This document shows positions 22,942 to 33,508 of a stretch of 64,000 nt of DNA, in pieces. Within the stretch, counting starts at the first letter, position 1. The number at the start of each line of letters is the position of its first letter. Both the position numbers and the translations under genes were made by a program. Source of the DNA: Branchiostoma floridae (Eukaryota; Chordata; Leptocardii; Amphioxiformes; Branchiostomatidae). Under the pieces are notes generated by a model. That model was not told the DNA's origin. It did not search any database and saw only the letters and a program-made list of their open reading frames with translations. Location of the stretch: positions 4,107,747-4,171,746 of the forward strand of contig NC_049995.1 of assembly GCF_000003815.2 (NCBI RefSeq). The letters run 5' to 3'.

Positions 22942-23122
22942 TTAGCTAATTATTTTTAATGATAGGTTTGGGAAACTTCTCGCCAATATTGTTGAGAATG
23001 ATTGGTGCTATTTTCTTCATACTAAATCGTGGATACTTTTGAAACATCTTTCTATGTTCACCTTTCTGGATGCTTTGGGCTTGGGTTTTTATTGCACTGT
23101 TGGACAGTACTCCTGCAGGACC
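22734..23122. repeat. Inverted copy of the RecQ gene 3' end
   Basis: The RecQ last-exon segment 22734-22902 is repeated in inverted orientation at about 22952-23122, with roughly 50 bp between. The minus-strand copy translates GPAGVLSNSAIKTQAQSI, then KIAPIILNNIGEKFPKPII. The gene itself has GPAGVISDSAI, IKTQAQSI, DIAPFILDKIEQEFPEPII. The copy has small insertions and deletions, so it is old. An extended RecQ transcript would fold into a long imperfect hairpin. Confidence 0.88.
23086..23091 (-). terminator. Polyadenylation signal candidate for the DUF6589-like gene
   Basis: TTTATT on the plus strand gives AATAAA on the minus strand about 117 bp past the stop codon at 23208. It is the best canonical signal between the two convergent genes, and it lies inside the inverted RecQ-tail copy. 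Confidence 0.45.
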
Positions 23123-23207
23123 TTCATTGTGTGATCCTAGGGTTTCTTTCATTTGTACATGAGCGAATATAGTACATGTACAAATGAAAGAGACAAGAGT
23201 ACTAACC

Positions 23208-26200
23208 TTATGCTAGGTCTAAGTTGATAAGGTCAGCGTCCTCGATTTCCTCCCACTCAGGATCCTCTTCGTCTCTGACTTCAACTTGTTCGGCGCTGTC
23301 CTCGTCTGTCTCTCCGTCATCAGCATCCGGGGACTCAGGTGGCTCTGTATCGTCAGAGATGTCCTGCTTTCCACGAGTGAGAAAGTTTGCCAGCCATTTG
23401 TTGTCGTACAGTCGCTCTCTTGCAACAGCTCGTGGGTCCAACCACTCAGGGTTCAAGCTCCTCCCTGGTTTGTTGTGATACACTTCGTGTTTTAAGACTG
23501 TTGTCATTACTGACTGAATGTCCACTTCTGCAGATGTCGTTGTGTGGTGTGTAGTCTTCTTAGAACACAAGCTGTCTGCGAAGTTTTTGGCGGCGTCAAA
23601 CAGCTGCACAGAAAGACTTATGTCCTGGGCGTGTTTGAACTCTAGTCGTCCCCCAGCTGCACGGCATGTCTGCTTGATGGTCCTGTGAAGGTTAAAAGTT
23701 CACGCATTAATATTAATAAGTGTCCTTTTGACTGTATGGTTATGGTTAAAGGCTCAAAGTCAAATAGTCAACATTTACTCACAGCAAGTATATAGAGTCA
23801 AAGTCATGGGGAAGATAAATAATAACATGTAGGTGACTCCAGACCGAGGAAAACTGTGAGGGCAGCTAGGATGTGTCCTTTACTGACATGGCAAAAGAAC
23901 TCGTCAGAAACTTGAAAGTTCTTACACTCCTTGTCCGCCCGCATCCGGTTGATGGCAACCCTTATCTGTGAGAGAGAGCCTGCTTCTGTGGCCAGGCCCC
24001 AGCAGCACAGCGTAGCTGTTTTCAGGGCCTCCCACACAAAGTGAAAGTCACCTATGAAAAAAACAAAAGGGGTGGGGCGGAGACATTTGTTAATCAAAAA
24101 AAGTTAGCAAAACAATTTATTATTGTACACTTGAGCAATTACAACCCCTATTATCAAAAGTAGCATTTGTTATGCAGAACAGGACACACTAGTTCATACA
24201 CAAATATTATGTGAGTCAGCAATACACATAAAGATATTCATTTTCCTTCTTAGCAACATAATACATGTACTGTGATTGTTTTTTAAAAGCATAGAAGAAA
24301 TACATTACCTGGACTCTCCTTTGCCCACTGTAACAGCTGAACAGGATCCTCCTCGCCTTCTCTCCATCCTCGTCCTCCACGGATGTTTTTGCAAGTCGCC
24401 TGGTCGCCGACGACTGCCTAATAGCAGCAAAACCAATGTATCATTTATAAGGTAATATGTATAAGTTCCGTAGATTCGGAAGTCATATCTCCATCGACAC
24501 CCGATGGGCAAACATCATGTATAAGTAATTGATACATCTCATAAAAAGTATACAATTATATAATGAATAGATTTCCATAAACATTGTTATTACTGTCAAC
24601 ACTACTACTATTGTTATTATTGTCCATGTTTGATAGTTCTGTTACCACACTTGGGACTCCATGTTTACATATCGTACCTGGTCTTTCATGTTGTCAGACA
24701 GCTGTAGCTCTTCAGCAAATTTGAGCAGAATCTGAATTGTATCATCCTTTTTCGACTCATCCTTGTCCATCAGTGGCAGCGGGGTGATGCTACTTTTCTT
24801 AACTGGCAAGGGGCTGGATGGAGCTCTTACACTGTCTTTAAACTGATGGAAGCTTGGGAAATGTTCAACTATTATAGCTTTCACTTGATTCTTTAATCTG
24901 CTTTTGAGGTCACTTATGTCATTGCTGTCAGCCAGTATGTCTGCATCAGACAGGTCCTCTCTTTTGCCCTACAAATTGAAATATAAATAGCCAAAATGTA
25001 ATTTATTGTGAAAGATACACATTGACACAATGTTTGTTTTTTATTAAAGGATAGTTGGTCTTGTGCTCAGATTATGATAAAGCACAAACTGTAAATAAAG
25101 TGTACTATGTTATACATATTATATGACAGTTTCAATCTACTACATGTATCTGCTTAGCACATTTCGAACATAACTATGAATGAAGATGTCCTGTGTTACC
25201 TGGGGTTCTCTGCTGGCTGAAGGATCTTCATGCTCTACCACAACTGCCAACCGGCTTGTCCAATTAAACATCTCGTTTTGTTTCCCTAGACAAACAGACA
25301 TACAGGTAATGAGATAATCATCAGTCTAGCAATATTCTGTCCTTTCTATTCACATGAATAAAGTATAGAATCTGACAGTACAACTTGTTTTACAATTCAT
25401 TTCATAGTTTATTTAAAGTGAAACAACTGTTTTGTGCAATTTAAGGACTCACCCATCCTCACATGTCCCACTCTTTTGAGAATGTTAACATTGTCAAAAA
25501 AGACAATACAAGGCTTGCTGTTGTCCAGGTGCTTTGCCCCCTGCATTTCAGCAAAGTTGGACAGAAAATTCCATGCTGCCTTGTAGGAACTGGCAACACC
25601 CATGGAATTCAGCATGGAGATGACCTGCAAAAACAGCCAATGGTTTACATAGGAATTAGGCAGGGTACAGTGTACCGGTACAATCCCTTTTTTTTCTTAT
25701 TGGACCTGTCCAGAAAAAATTAGGAGGACCGGATGTTGGGCTGATTAGAAAATTAACAGATTATTTTATCAGGCATTCACACGTTTTGGCGCTTGCAGGT
25801 GGAAGAAAATAACAAGAGTGAAGTAAAGTTTATAGCAATTTCTACCAAGTTTTAGTTTACAGCCAATCCTACAAGTGCAGTTAGCGTTGTAGAATTTTAA
25901 AATGCCAGTGTTAGTCTAATACTCTACCACACAGATTTCTTTGTAGTGAAATGGGCCATTGGTATGAGTCATACTAGAGTCATACTGCATCAGGTTCAGG
26001 TCCGAACCTGGACCTGATCCTCTGGACCTGAACCGGACCTGGACGCGAATTTTCTGTACCGGTACCCACCCCTACATAGGGATGAATAATTGTTGGAAAT
26101 GTAAAAAAAGATTTCAATACATTTTGAATCCCTCATAACCCTGATTTGGAAATACATGTACGCATCTGTTTTTTGTTCAAAGAAAGTGACATGCCACATG

Positions 26201-27600
26201 ACAAAGAAACATACAAAATGTCTTGACTGAGTGACTGATAGGGTTAAACAATCTTATGTAATCTCAAGAATGCTTAAGTATCAATGCAAACATACCTGCA
26301 CATTTGTTGACCTCGAGATGAGTGACAGGGTGGTGATCATTTGTATGGCATTGGCACGCTTGCTTCTGTTGTTTGCAATGGAACAAAGATTGAGAAATGC
26401 CAACATTGAGGTGTCCTTGTCCCCAGGGACATCGCTTTTGATGCAGTTTTCTAGGAGCTCGAAGAAAACTGGTGCTTCGTCTTTCACCTGTTCTTTCATG
26501 GACTGTGGTGTCATATTCGCAATGTCAGTTGCAGTCTCTGCATTGTATGTCAAAATGGTATCCTTCATCACAAGTGACTTGACTTCTTTTTGGGCTGTGT
26601 TTTTAACAGCATCGATGCTGGCCTTACTGTAAGTCTTTAAATCATGGATCTCTTTTTGTTGCTCCTCAACAAGTGTGTTCATCTTTGATAGCTGTGCCTT
26701 CAGCTTGTCCTCCATTTGTTGAAACGCTTGTAAGCTAACAGTTGGCTGGGCATAGCTGGTCGATGGCTGATGAAACTGGGCATTTACTCCTGGTGACATA
26801 TGGTAGGCTGGAGATGGAGGATGCAACAGTGGAGAGGAGATGCCATGATTTACGTAAGGTGAAAACTGGTACATGGGGGATGGAAAGTATGTGTTGTTGT
26901 GACCGGCTGGATAGATGTTGGACGTGCTTGGAGGACTGGTTGGATAGATGTTGGACGTGCTTGGAGGACTGGTTGGATAGATGTTGGACGACGTGCTTGG
27001 AGGGTTGCCTCTGTGTTGGACGACGTGCTTGGAGGGTTGCCTCTGTCTTCAAACCGTGGACTACAATAAATAAAATAAAAAAACTCAAAACAGATCGATA
27101 CATAAATTGATAAGTAGAAAGAATGCATAATTTTTTCCTGTAAAATGTACAGTTAAAGAAGTTGGAAAGCACTGCTGTAATGTACAGTTAAAGAAGTTGG
27201 AAAGCACTGGTGTTTTCTTAAAAGCAATGAATCAAATCAATCCACATTACCATGTCAGCATTACAAATCATCTCCCGTAGTGTAGTGACAAAATATTACA
27301 CACAAATTGTTATTATAGGAGTATGAGTAACGGGCTAGTAGCTGACAAAATGATCACGACATGTTTAAGAAAAAAATTAAGTCTCTAGTTCTGTTATCTG
27401 GAAACTACAGATTCCATGAAACATTAAGGATTTGACGAGGAAAAATTCGAATGTCGGACGACTCGGACCATCACCAACTCGGCCCAGTCAACTCGGCCCA
27501 TCTGCCGGGACAACTCGGACCATCCCCCCTGGACAGCTATTTAATTAATTTTTTTCAACACTTACCGCTTCTTGTTGGGCGTGGATGACTGGTCCATCAT
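23208..27600 (-). CDS. DUF6589-like protein gene with two frame disruptions
   Basis: Eight exons with GT-AG borders: 27566-27600, 26296-27060, 25453-25624, 25200-25285, 24678-24968, 24309-24417, 23783-24051 and 23208-23682. The start is MMDQSSTPNKK; exon 2 adds TSPPSTSNIYP repeats and a coiled coil (about 26710-26600). Later exons encode CIVFFDNVNILKR, NEMFNWTSRLAV, VVGDQATCKNIRGG and GDFHFVWEAL, the order I associate with DUF6589 proteins (GDQ-T and GDFH boxes), a eukaryotic family of unknown function thought to be transposase-derived. The C-terminus is very acidic. A 32-bp duplication in exon 2 and one extra base in exon 7 break the frame; without them the phases close exactly to about 722 residues. 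It is a young pseudogene, an allele, or an assembly error. Confidence 0.72.
26890..27050 (-). repeat. Short tandem repeats in DUF6589-like exon 2
   Basis: In the true frame a unit coding TSPPSTSNIYP is repeated. Near the exon start a 32-bp unit beginning AGAGGCAACCCTCC occurs twice in direct succession (about 26985-27048). Since 32 is not a multiple of three, the second unit shifts the frame. Confidence 0.85.
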
Positions 27601-28027
27601 GGCGATTCGTTTTCTCAAACGTAAAAGACGTTGAATAGCCGAGAAACGCAAAATAGCGGGAGAGAGAGAAGAGAAAATCTACATCTTTGCCGCGTATTTT
27701 TACCAGTTAACCGCACAACAACGCAGCTATCGCAGAGTGATATTTATTTTTTTTATTTAGGTACTCTAAATAATGAAAAACTTTTCGCAAAACGTTGACA
27801 TTTAAAATTTGTATCGGCTATATCGATATCTTTTATAACTGTTTTTGCTATATCATGTAGATAATGAGGAACTGCCACTCTCAAAGATGCGTTTTGATGC
27901 CGTGCACAGTTTGACCTTTGAACCGAAAAGGCGCGAGTTTGCCGGACGCTGCTAGACGCGCCCCACGGCGCGTTAATTCATTTATGGCTTAAATGATCTG
28001 AACTCCGAAGCTACTGTCTTTGTGCAG
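27601..28027. other. Upstream region of the DUF6589-like gene
   Basis: No coding sequence is seen. The minus-strand promoter should lie here. I see AT-rich DNA with CGATA-type palindromes (ATATCGATATC near 27818) and no clear TATA box at a useful distance. Confidence 0.35.
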
Positions 28028-28138
28028 NNNNNNNNNNNNNNNNNNNNNNNNNNNNNNNNNNNNNNNNNNNNNNNNNNNNNNNNNNNNNNNNNNNNNNNNN
28101 NNNNNNNNNNNNNNNNNNNNNNNNNNNNNNNNNNNNNN
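28028..28138. other. Assembly gap (111 N)
   Basis: This is a run of N placed directly at the edge of the 81-bp tandem array. The array therefore probably continues into the gap and its true copy number is unknown. Confidence 0.99.
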
Positions 28139-28577
28139 ACGATTTTCCAGCGATTCGGAGTCTGGTAATCGCGTGCTGTTCCCTGGCCGGTTATATTCCT
28201 CTCTATTTGTTCCATTTCTACGATTTTCCAGCGATTCGGAGTCTGGTAATCGCGTGCTGTTCCCTGGCCGGTTATATTCCTCTCTATTTGTTCCATTTCT
28301 ACGATTTTCCAGCGATTCGGAGTCTGGTAATCGCGTGCTGTTCCCTGGCCGGTTATATTCCTCTCTATTTGTTCCATTTCTACGATTTTCCAGCGATTCG
28401 GAGTCTGGTAATCGCGTGCTGTTCCCTGGCCGGTTATATTCCTCTCTATTTGTTCCATTTCTACGATTTTCCAGCGATTCGGAGTCTGGTAATCGCGTGC
28501 TGTTCCCTGGCCGGTTATATTCCTCTCTATTTGTTCCATTTCTACGATTTTCCAGCGATTCGGAGTCTGGTAGAGAC
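28139..28577 (+). repeat. 81-bp tandem array of LINE 5'-UTR monomers
   Basis: ACGATTTTCCAGCGATTCGG starts at 28139, 28220, 28301, 28382, 28463 and 28544: five full units and one partial, almost identical. The sequence matches the 5' UTR of the LINE at 14.9-19.9 kb. The last unit ends GGAGTCTGGTAGAGACTAC, as in that 5' UTR just before ORF1. In sense orientation the array is a plus-strand promoter region of a second LINE copy whose body is absent. The 81-bp period makes several frames open; none is a real gene. Confidence 0.92.
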
Positions 28578-28583
28578 TACTTA

Positions 28584-29154
28584 GGCCCCGTTCATGATGC
28601 AAAAATTAATGCGGATGCATCCGCATTTTTGGCCGATGCGGATAAATTTCTCATCATGAATGCTCCGAAACGGATTTGATGCGGATTTTTCGGGACCACC
28701 TCGGGAGGTGGATTTGAAACGGATTTTCTAAATCCGCATTTGCGAACTGTCATCATGAACGCAAATGCGGCGTGAATCCGCATTACATCCGGGTAACGTG
28801 GGGTCAAAGTTCGCGCCGTGACGCCGGAAACTGTGAAATTTTAGCGGTCACCATGGCCGCATCTCACTGCAGCCAGGTCAAGGCACAAAACCTTTCGTCG
28901 CTGCCGCCTCGTACGTTCCCTTCCGCGGGCACACAGCATTTTCAGAAAAAACACTAACAACAACAGCTGGGGATCCGCCATCTTTTTCGCAATGTTCTGT
29001 TGTTGCGTAATGTTCTAATTCCCTGACGCGGATCTGAAACGGATTGCCCGTTGGCATCGTGGACACAAAATGTAAACCATTTGCATGCGGATAATGATCG
29101 GATGGACGCACATGCGGATGCATCCGCATTAATTTTTGCATCATGAACGGGGCC
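28584..29154. mobile_element. 571-bp MITE, PIF/Harbinger-like
   Basis: The ends are perfect 43-bp inverted repeats (28584-28626 and 29112-29154) starting GGCCCCGTTCATGATG. They are flanked by TTA on both sides (28581-28583 and 29155-29157), a 3-bp target duplication of the TWA type used by PIF/Harbinger transposons. ATGCGGAT/ATCCGCAT motifs recur in the interior as subterminal repeats. No transposase is encoded, so it would move in trans. Confidence 0.88.
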
Positions 29155-29296
29155 TTAGAAATACACTGGAATTACTGAATGTTGGCTACCTGCATACGGC
29201 GGTGGTGATATCCTCGGTACAACCAAGGGCTTCATCATTTCGGATAACACGAAGGCATCCTTCCGTACGTTGCCCACATCATGCAGACCAACAATT

Positions 29297-29550
29297 NNNN
29301 NNNNNNNNNNNNNNNNNNNNNNNNNNNNNNNNNNNNNNNNNNNNNNNNNNNNNNNNNNNNNNNNNNNNNNNNNNNNNNNNNNNNNNNNNNNNNNNNNNNN
29401 NNNNNNNNNNNNNNNNNNNNNNNNNNNNNNNNNNNNNNNNNNNNNNNNNNNNNNNNNNNNNNNNNNNNNNNNNNNNNNNNNNNNNNNNNNNNNNNNNNNN
29501 NNNNNNNNNNNNNNNNNNNNNNNNNNNNNNNNNNNNNNNNNNNNNNNNNN
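29297..29550. other. Assembly gap (254 N)
   Basis: A run of N. The flanking sequence is non-coding as far as I can tell. Confidence 0.99.
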
Positions 29551-31780
29551 TCAAGATGGACATTGTCTGCGTATACAGTTTTCATTTTATCATTCTTGAC
29601 TGTGTATTCTGCTTTTTAGAAATCTTTTGTTTCACTGAGACGTCATTCTGATGGCATGGAATTGCGCAATCGCATGCAATACCATGGGAAGCTATTTTTG
29701 TATATGTGATAAAAAGATTAAGAAACCAGGGCAAGCATCTTTATTTTGCGTAAATTTGCCATGTTTTAGCTGTATTGTGCAACATCGCAACGACTGAAAA
29801 CTTGTTGACTACGGTAGTCTATGCTCAAACCACCTGGCATATCAATCAGTCAGTCAAGGCAAGTCGGAGTTGCATAAGATTGCGTAAGTCTTTGCAAGTG
29901 CGACTATGTAATGGTGTATTTTTCTACGTGTGTTTTACACATGATAATAGCATGCCCGCAGTCCCCGCCACGGCCAATGGAATGTTTACAGGATATGTCC
30001 AATCTTTCAAGTTTGGTGTGATTATTCTTTTACGGGTTGGCCAGTTGTTTTAATACAGGTTGACCGGTTGTTTAATGCCCTTCTCCTCTTTCCTCGCTCC
30101 CCCTTTTCCGCTATGGAATAACCCATGGTCGCTGGCCAATGGGCTGCCTAGTATTCATATTGCGTAATGCAGATGAAACGTAAACCAAGCTGGTTACGAG
30201 CACAGCAGTCATTTCGCTGCCAGACAGAGGGGAGACAACACGGGTCTGGGACCGGTCTCTGATGATTAATAGCAACTGCCCCCACGAAGTCAACGCACTC
30301 CCTTGCACTTCGGTAAGTAACTCGGCTTCCATTTCTGCATAGTCAAAGGGATCTTAGAATAATGATCGTGTTGTTTGGTCACAGCCAGGTATAGTTAGAT
30401 TATGAACTTGATTTAATTGTTAGTTTTGAATTTTTCAAATTTATAGAACTTTTTTATAAAAATAAATGCAATTGACCTGTCCTTTTTGGCATTGTTTTTG
30501 CAGGGGCTCATCATAAAGATGTTTACGAAGTACAACTATAATATTTGCAGTGGAAAGGAAACATCTCATCGTCATGGACTTCTTATTCTATTTCTTATCA
30601 CTTTTATTATTCTTTTTTCAAAGGCAAATCAACATTTTGGAATATTTTGAATATTTCGTTGGGCTAAAGCGTTCAGGTACAGGTTGATGTGTGTGTGTGT
30701 CTCTCTATCCGCAAGGGACGTCGCTGATGGCTTGCACTGGAAGACGAGCTGTATCACTGAAGGGAAGGACATTCGTAAGAAAATTGCTACAAGGAGACCG
30801 AGACTGGAAGCCATGCAAAACCTGAAACAACGTCGCCCGAAGGAGCAAGGCCATGAGAGGGAAATGCAAGACCGACAGCAGAGCTGCGTGCAGCCAAGCG
30901 ATTGCGCTGCTATTGATGGTAAAACTGAGTGCAGTTAGAGAATTCATGGACTGACATACACGTGCTGTCTGCGTTATTTGACTTATACGAATACGTGTTG
31001 TCTATTCTATTAGGTCATATTAAGGAATGTAAAAAAATACTTCAATTGACCTAGATGGATATACGAATGGTCGACATCACAACCAAACGAATTTGAAATC
31101 TTTATTGACACGACAAAAGTACAGAGACTTTCGTGAGGATTATAACAAGTACTTACAGTGCAACTAAGCAGACGTATATGCATATTTACAGATATGAATA
31201 AGTCAACATATTGTTCTAGCATGTCATTTACATAATTCGAACATTGCCTGCAAATTTCTTTTTAAAGAGTTACAAACAAACTCTTACCAACTCTACGCTT
31301 AAACACACGTCTGTGCAGCCGTTTACTTTTCGGGCCGGAACTCGGTGTAATACATAAATGGGACCTTACAGGTATTGTATATACAAGCTGTATCAGTCTT
31401 TCACTCCGTCACTTACAAGAAGATACAACGCAACGTTTGCTAGAAGTAATTAGTCAGTGGTATTGTACTGTGATTGTTATTCTTAGACGGTTATTCGTTT
31501 GATGACGTGAACTGCAACAGACTGAGATGTACTAGTAACCAATGTTTAGTGATATGAGCGGAGTTGTGTAGCTGTCAGTCAGGTAAGACAGAATACAAAG
31601 ACGAGAGATTTCTACGGCAGTTCAGAAGAGCAGACATTTGTCTGGTACTGAGACAGATTGTGAAGACAGGAGATTTCTAAGGTAAGAGAGTTCAGTTCAT
31701 GAGAGACAATATAGAGCTTCACCAAAGTGAGAGAGCATTATTATGAAGTCTGTTACAACGTTAAAAGTCTTCCGTGCCCT
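29551..31780. other. No gene recognised
   Basis: AT-rich DNA. A frame at 30684-30938 (plus) has no known similarity and no convincing splice context. A GT run occurs near 30688-30700. Nothing else is supported. Confidence 0.35.
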
Positions 31781-31880
31781 NNNNNNNNNNNNNNNNNNNN
31801 NNNNNNNNNNNNNNNNNNNNNNNNNNNNNNNNNNNNNNNNNNNNNNNNNNNNNNNNNNNNNNNNNNNNNNNNNNNNNNNN
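31781..31880. other. Assembly gap (100 N)
   Basis: A run of exactly 100 N, the conventional length for a gap of unknown size. Confidence 0.99.
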
Positions 31881-31996
31881 ATTGTAGGACGCTGCTCTGT
31901 TTTGCATTCAAAGGGTTGAGACGGACAGTGGTGTCCATTTTGTCTGAGTGGAAATTTCCACTTGGGTTTGCTCCTTGGCAAATTTAGCAAGTTAGT

Positions 31997-32036
31997 TTGA
32001 GTTGATCTAATGGTCTAAACCATTAGATCAACTCAA
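31997..32036. repeat. 18-bp perfect hairpin
   Basis: TTGAGTTGATCTAATGGT (31997-32014), a CTAA loop, and the exact reverse complement (32019-32036). The following sequence repeats AAGCCCAGAGTTC twice (about 32038 and 32087), so the hairpin is part of a small local repeat cluster. Confidence 0.85.
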
Positions 32037-32498
32037 TAAGCCCAGAGTTCAACCGACTTGCAAACCAATGGACCAACTCATTTAAGCCCAGAGTTCGACC
32101 GACTTTCGAACCACATACTTGCTGGCGAAAGCACATTGTCACAATGACGTGATCAAGGTACCATCTCTGCCAGGTAAATATGCCGATGCATGGCTATTTT
32201 CCACCCCACTTCGAAAAAGAACAAATATTATTTGTGGGATCTTTAGAGGTAATGTTCATTGCTAATTATTCATGTGACTTGGAATCTTTATGTACCCTTT
32301 GACGAAAGGCGTTATATATTTTTGAATTTCCCGTTAAATTGAGTTTTGCAGATACGTTACAACTATCGCGTTGTTGCACAATAAGTATCAATATGGGTTG
32401 AATATGCTGGCTTGCGCTTGACAATGAGGCATAATACATGACGTCATAGTCTCGCAAAATCTCGTTAAGACACACGAGCGTTAGCCTGACGAAATTGC

Positions 32499-32578
32499 AC
32501 CCCTAGCGACCTTGTAGGACCATGCAGCTATGACGTACGCCCCTAGCGACCTTGTAGAACCATGCAGCTTTGACGTAC
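32499..32578. repeat. 40-bp tandem duplication
   Basis: CCCTAGCGACCTTGTAG followed by ACCATGCAGCT-TGACGTAC occurs twice with a 40-bp period (CCCTAGCG at 32501 and 32541). Only a few bases differ. Confidence 0.85.
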
Positions 32579-32872
32579 TTCGCACCCTGCTTCGCACCAT
32601 GTACATAACAACCAAGGACGTTATATGTCCTTGTGACAACCAAATACTTCTTTAAACAAACTTTGTGGCCGGATTGGCACTCTTATCTAGCGCTCTGTGT
32701 GGCTTGTTTGCAAATAGATTAGTGACTTATTAAGTGACTGGTGTAGACAAATAGTGGAAAAAACGGGTCGCGATGTCCGGCTAAAAAAAAAAACTCCCGG
32801 GCGAAAAGTTGAACAATACAGATGCCAGTGAAATAGTTCGGTTGTTACTGTTCAGAAATTAGACACATTTTA

Positions 32873-32960
32873 CCATAGTGAAAAACTTTGTTCCAACACA
32901 AAAGAAAGACCCACCATGTAAATTTTGTGTTGGAACAAAGTTTAAACTTTTTCACTATGG
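32873..32960. repeat. Inverted repeat with ~30-bp arms
   Basis: CCATAGTGAAAAACTTTG and TTCCAACACAAAA (32873-32903) are mirrored by TTTTGTGTTGGAA and CAAAGTTT, then TTTTTCACTATGG (32923-32960). A four-base insertion sits in the right arm. The spacer is about 20 bp. It resembles a fold-back MITE remnant. Confidence 0.85.
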
Positions 32961-33508
32961 AGTTTACCAACACAGATGAGCTTTCACTCGGACATATCAT
33001 ATGTCACACCGTTTCTATAGATAAAACAACGCAAGCAAATAAAACTCCATGGTTGTAAATCTTCCCTGGCAAATTGTTTTCCACCGTGATTTGGAAGACT
33101 TCGACCTGTGGACTTGAAAAATGGACTTGGCAAACAAATATCACGTGGTCCTCAGATGAGCCGGTGCAAAGGACGGTTCCATTAAATTAGAGGTGTCACA
33201 TTTATTTTTTCTCTCTCTTATAGTCCAAAATCTAACAGTGTTTTTGGGAAAAGCGGACAACAGTGGTGAAGCAATCTTTAGATTACTGTAAATAGTTGTT
33301 ATAGACCTTACGAAACTCGCTGTACTTGTGTCAACAAAGATTTCTGATTATAATTCTATATGCAAAGTGCTTAGACAAACATTATTCTGTTTCTGTCCGC
33401 CCTCTTCTGGACGTGCCACGTCACTTGTTGACCGAAAGTCATTGAATAGTTGAGTATTAACTGAAACTGTGAGAAAAGAAGGCTGCTTTTCACAAAGTGG
33501 GTTTAAAT

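Noticed and set aside
28139-28577. CRISPR-like array
   Set aside because: Units are contiguous 81-bp repeats without variable spacers in a eukaryotic genome, and match a LINE 5' UTR.
30684-30938. Possible lysine/arginine-rich exon
   Set aside because: An acceptor-like pyrimidine tract precedes it, but no family match, partner exon or donor was found.
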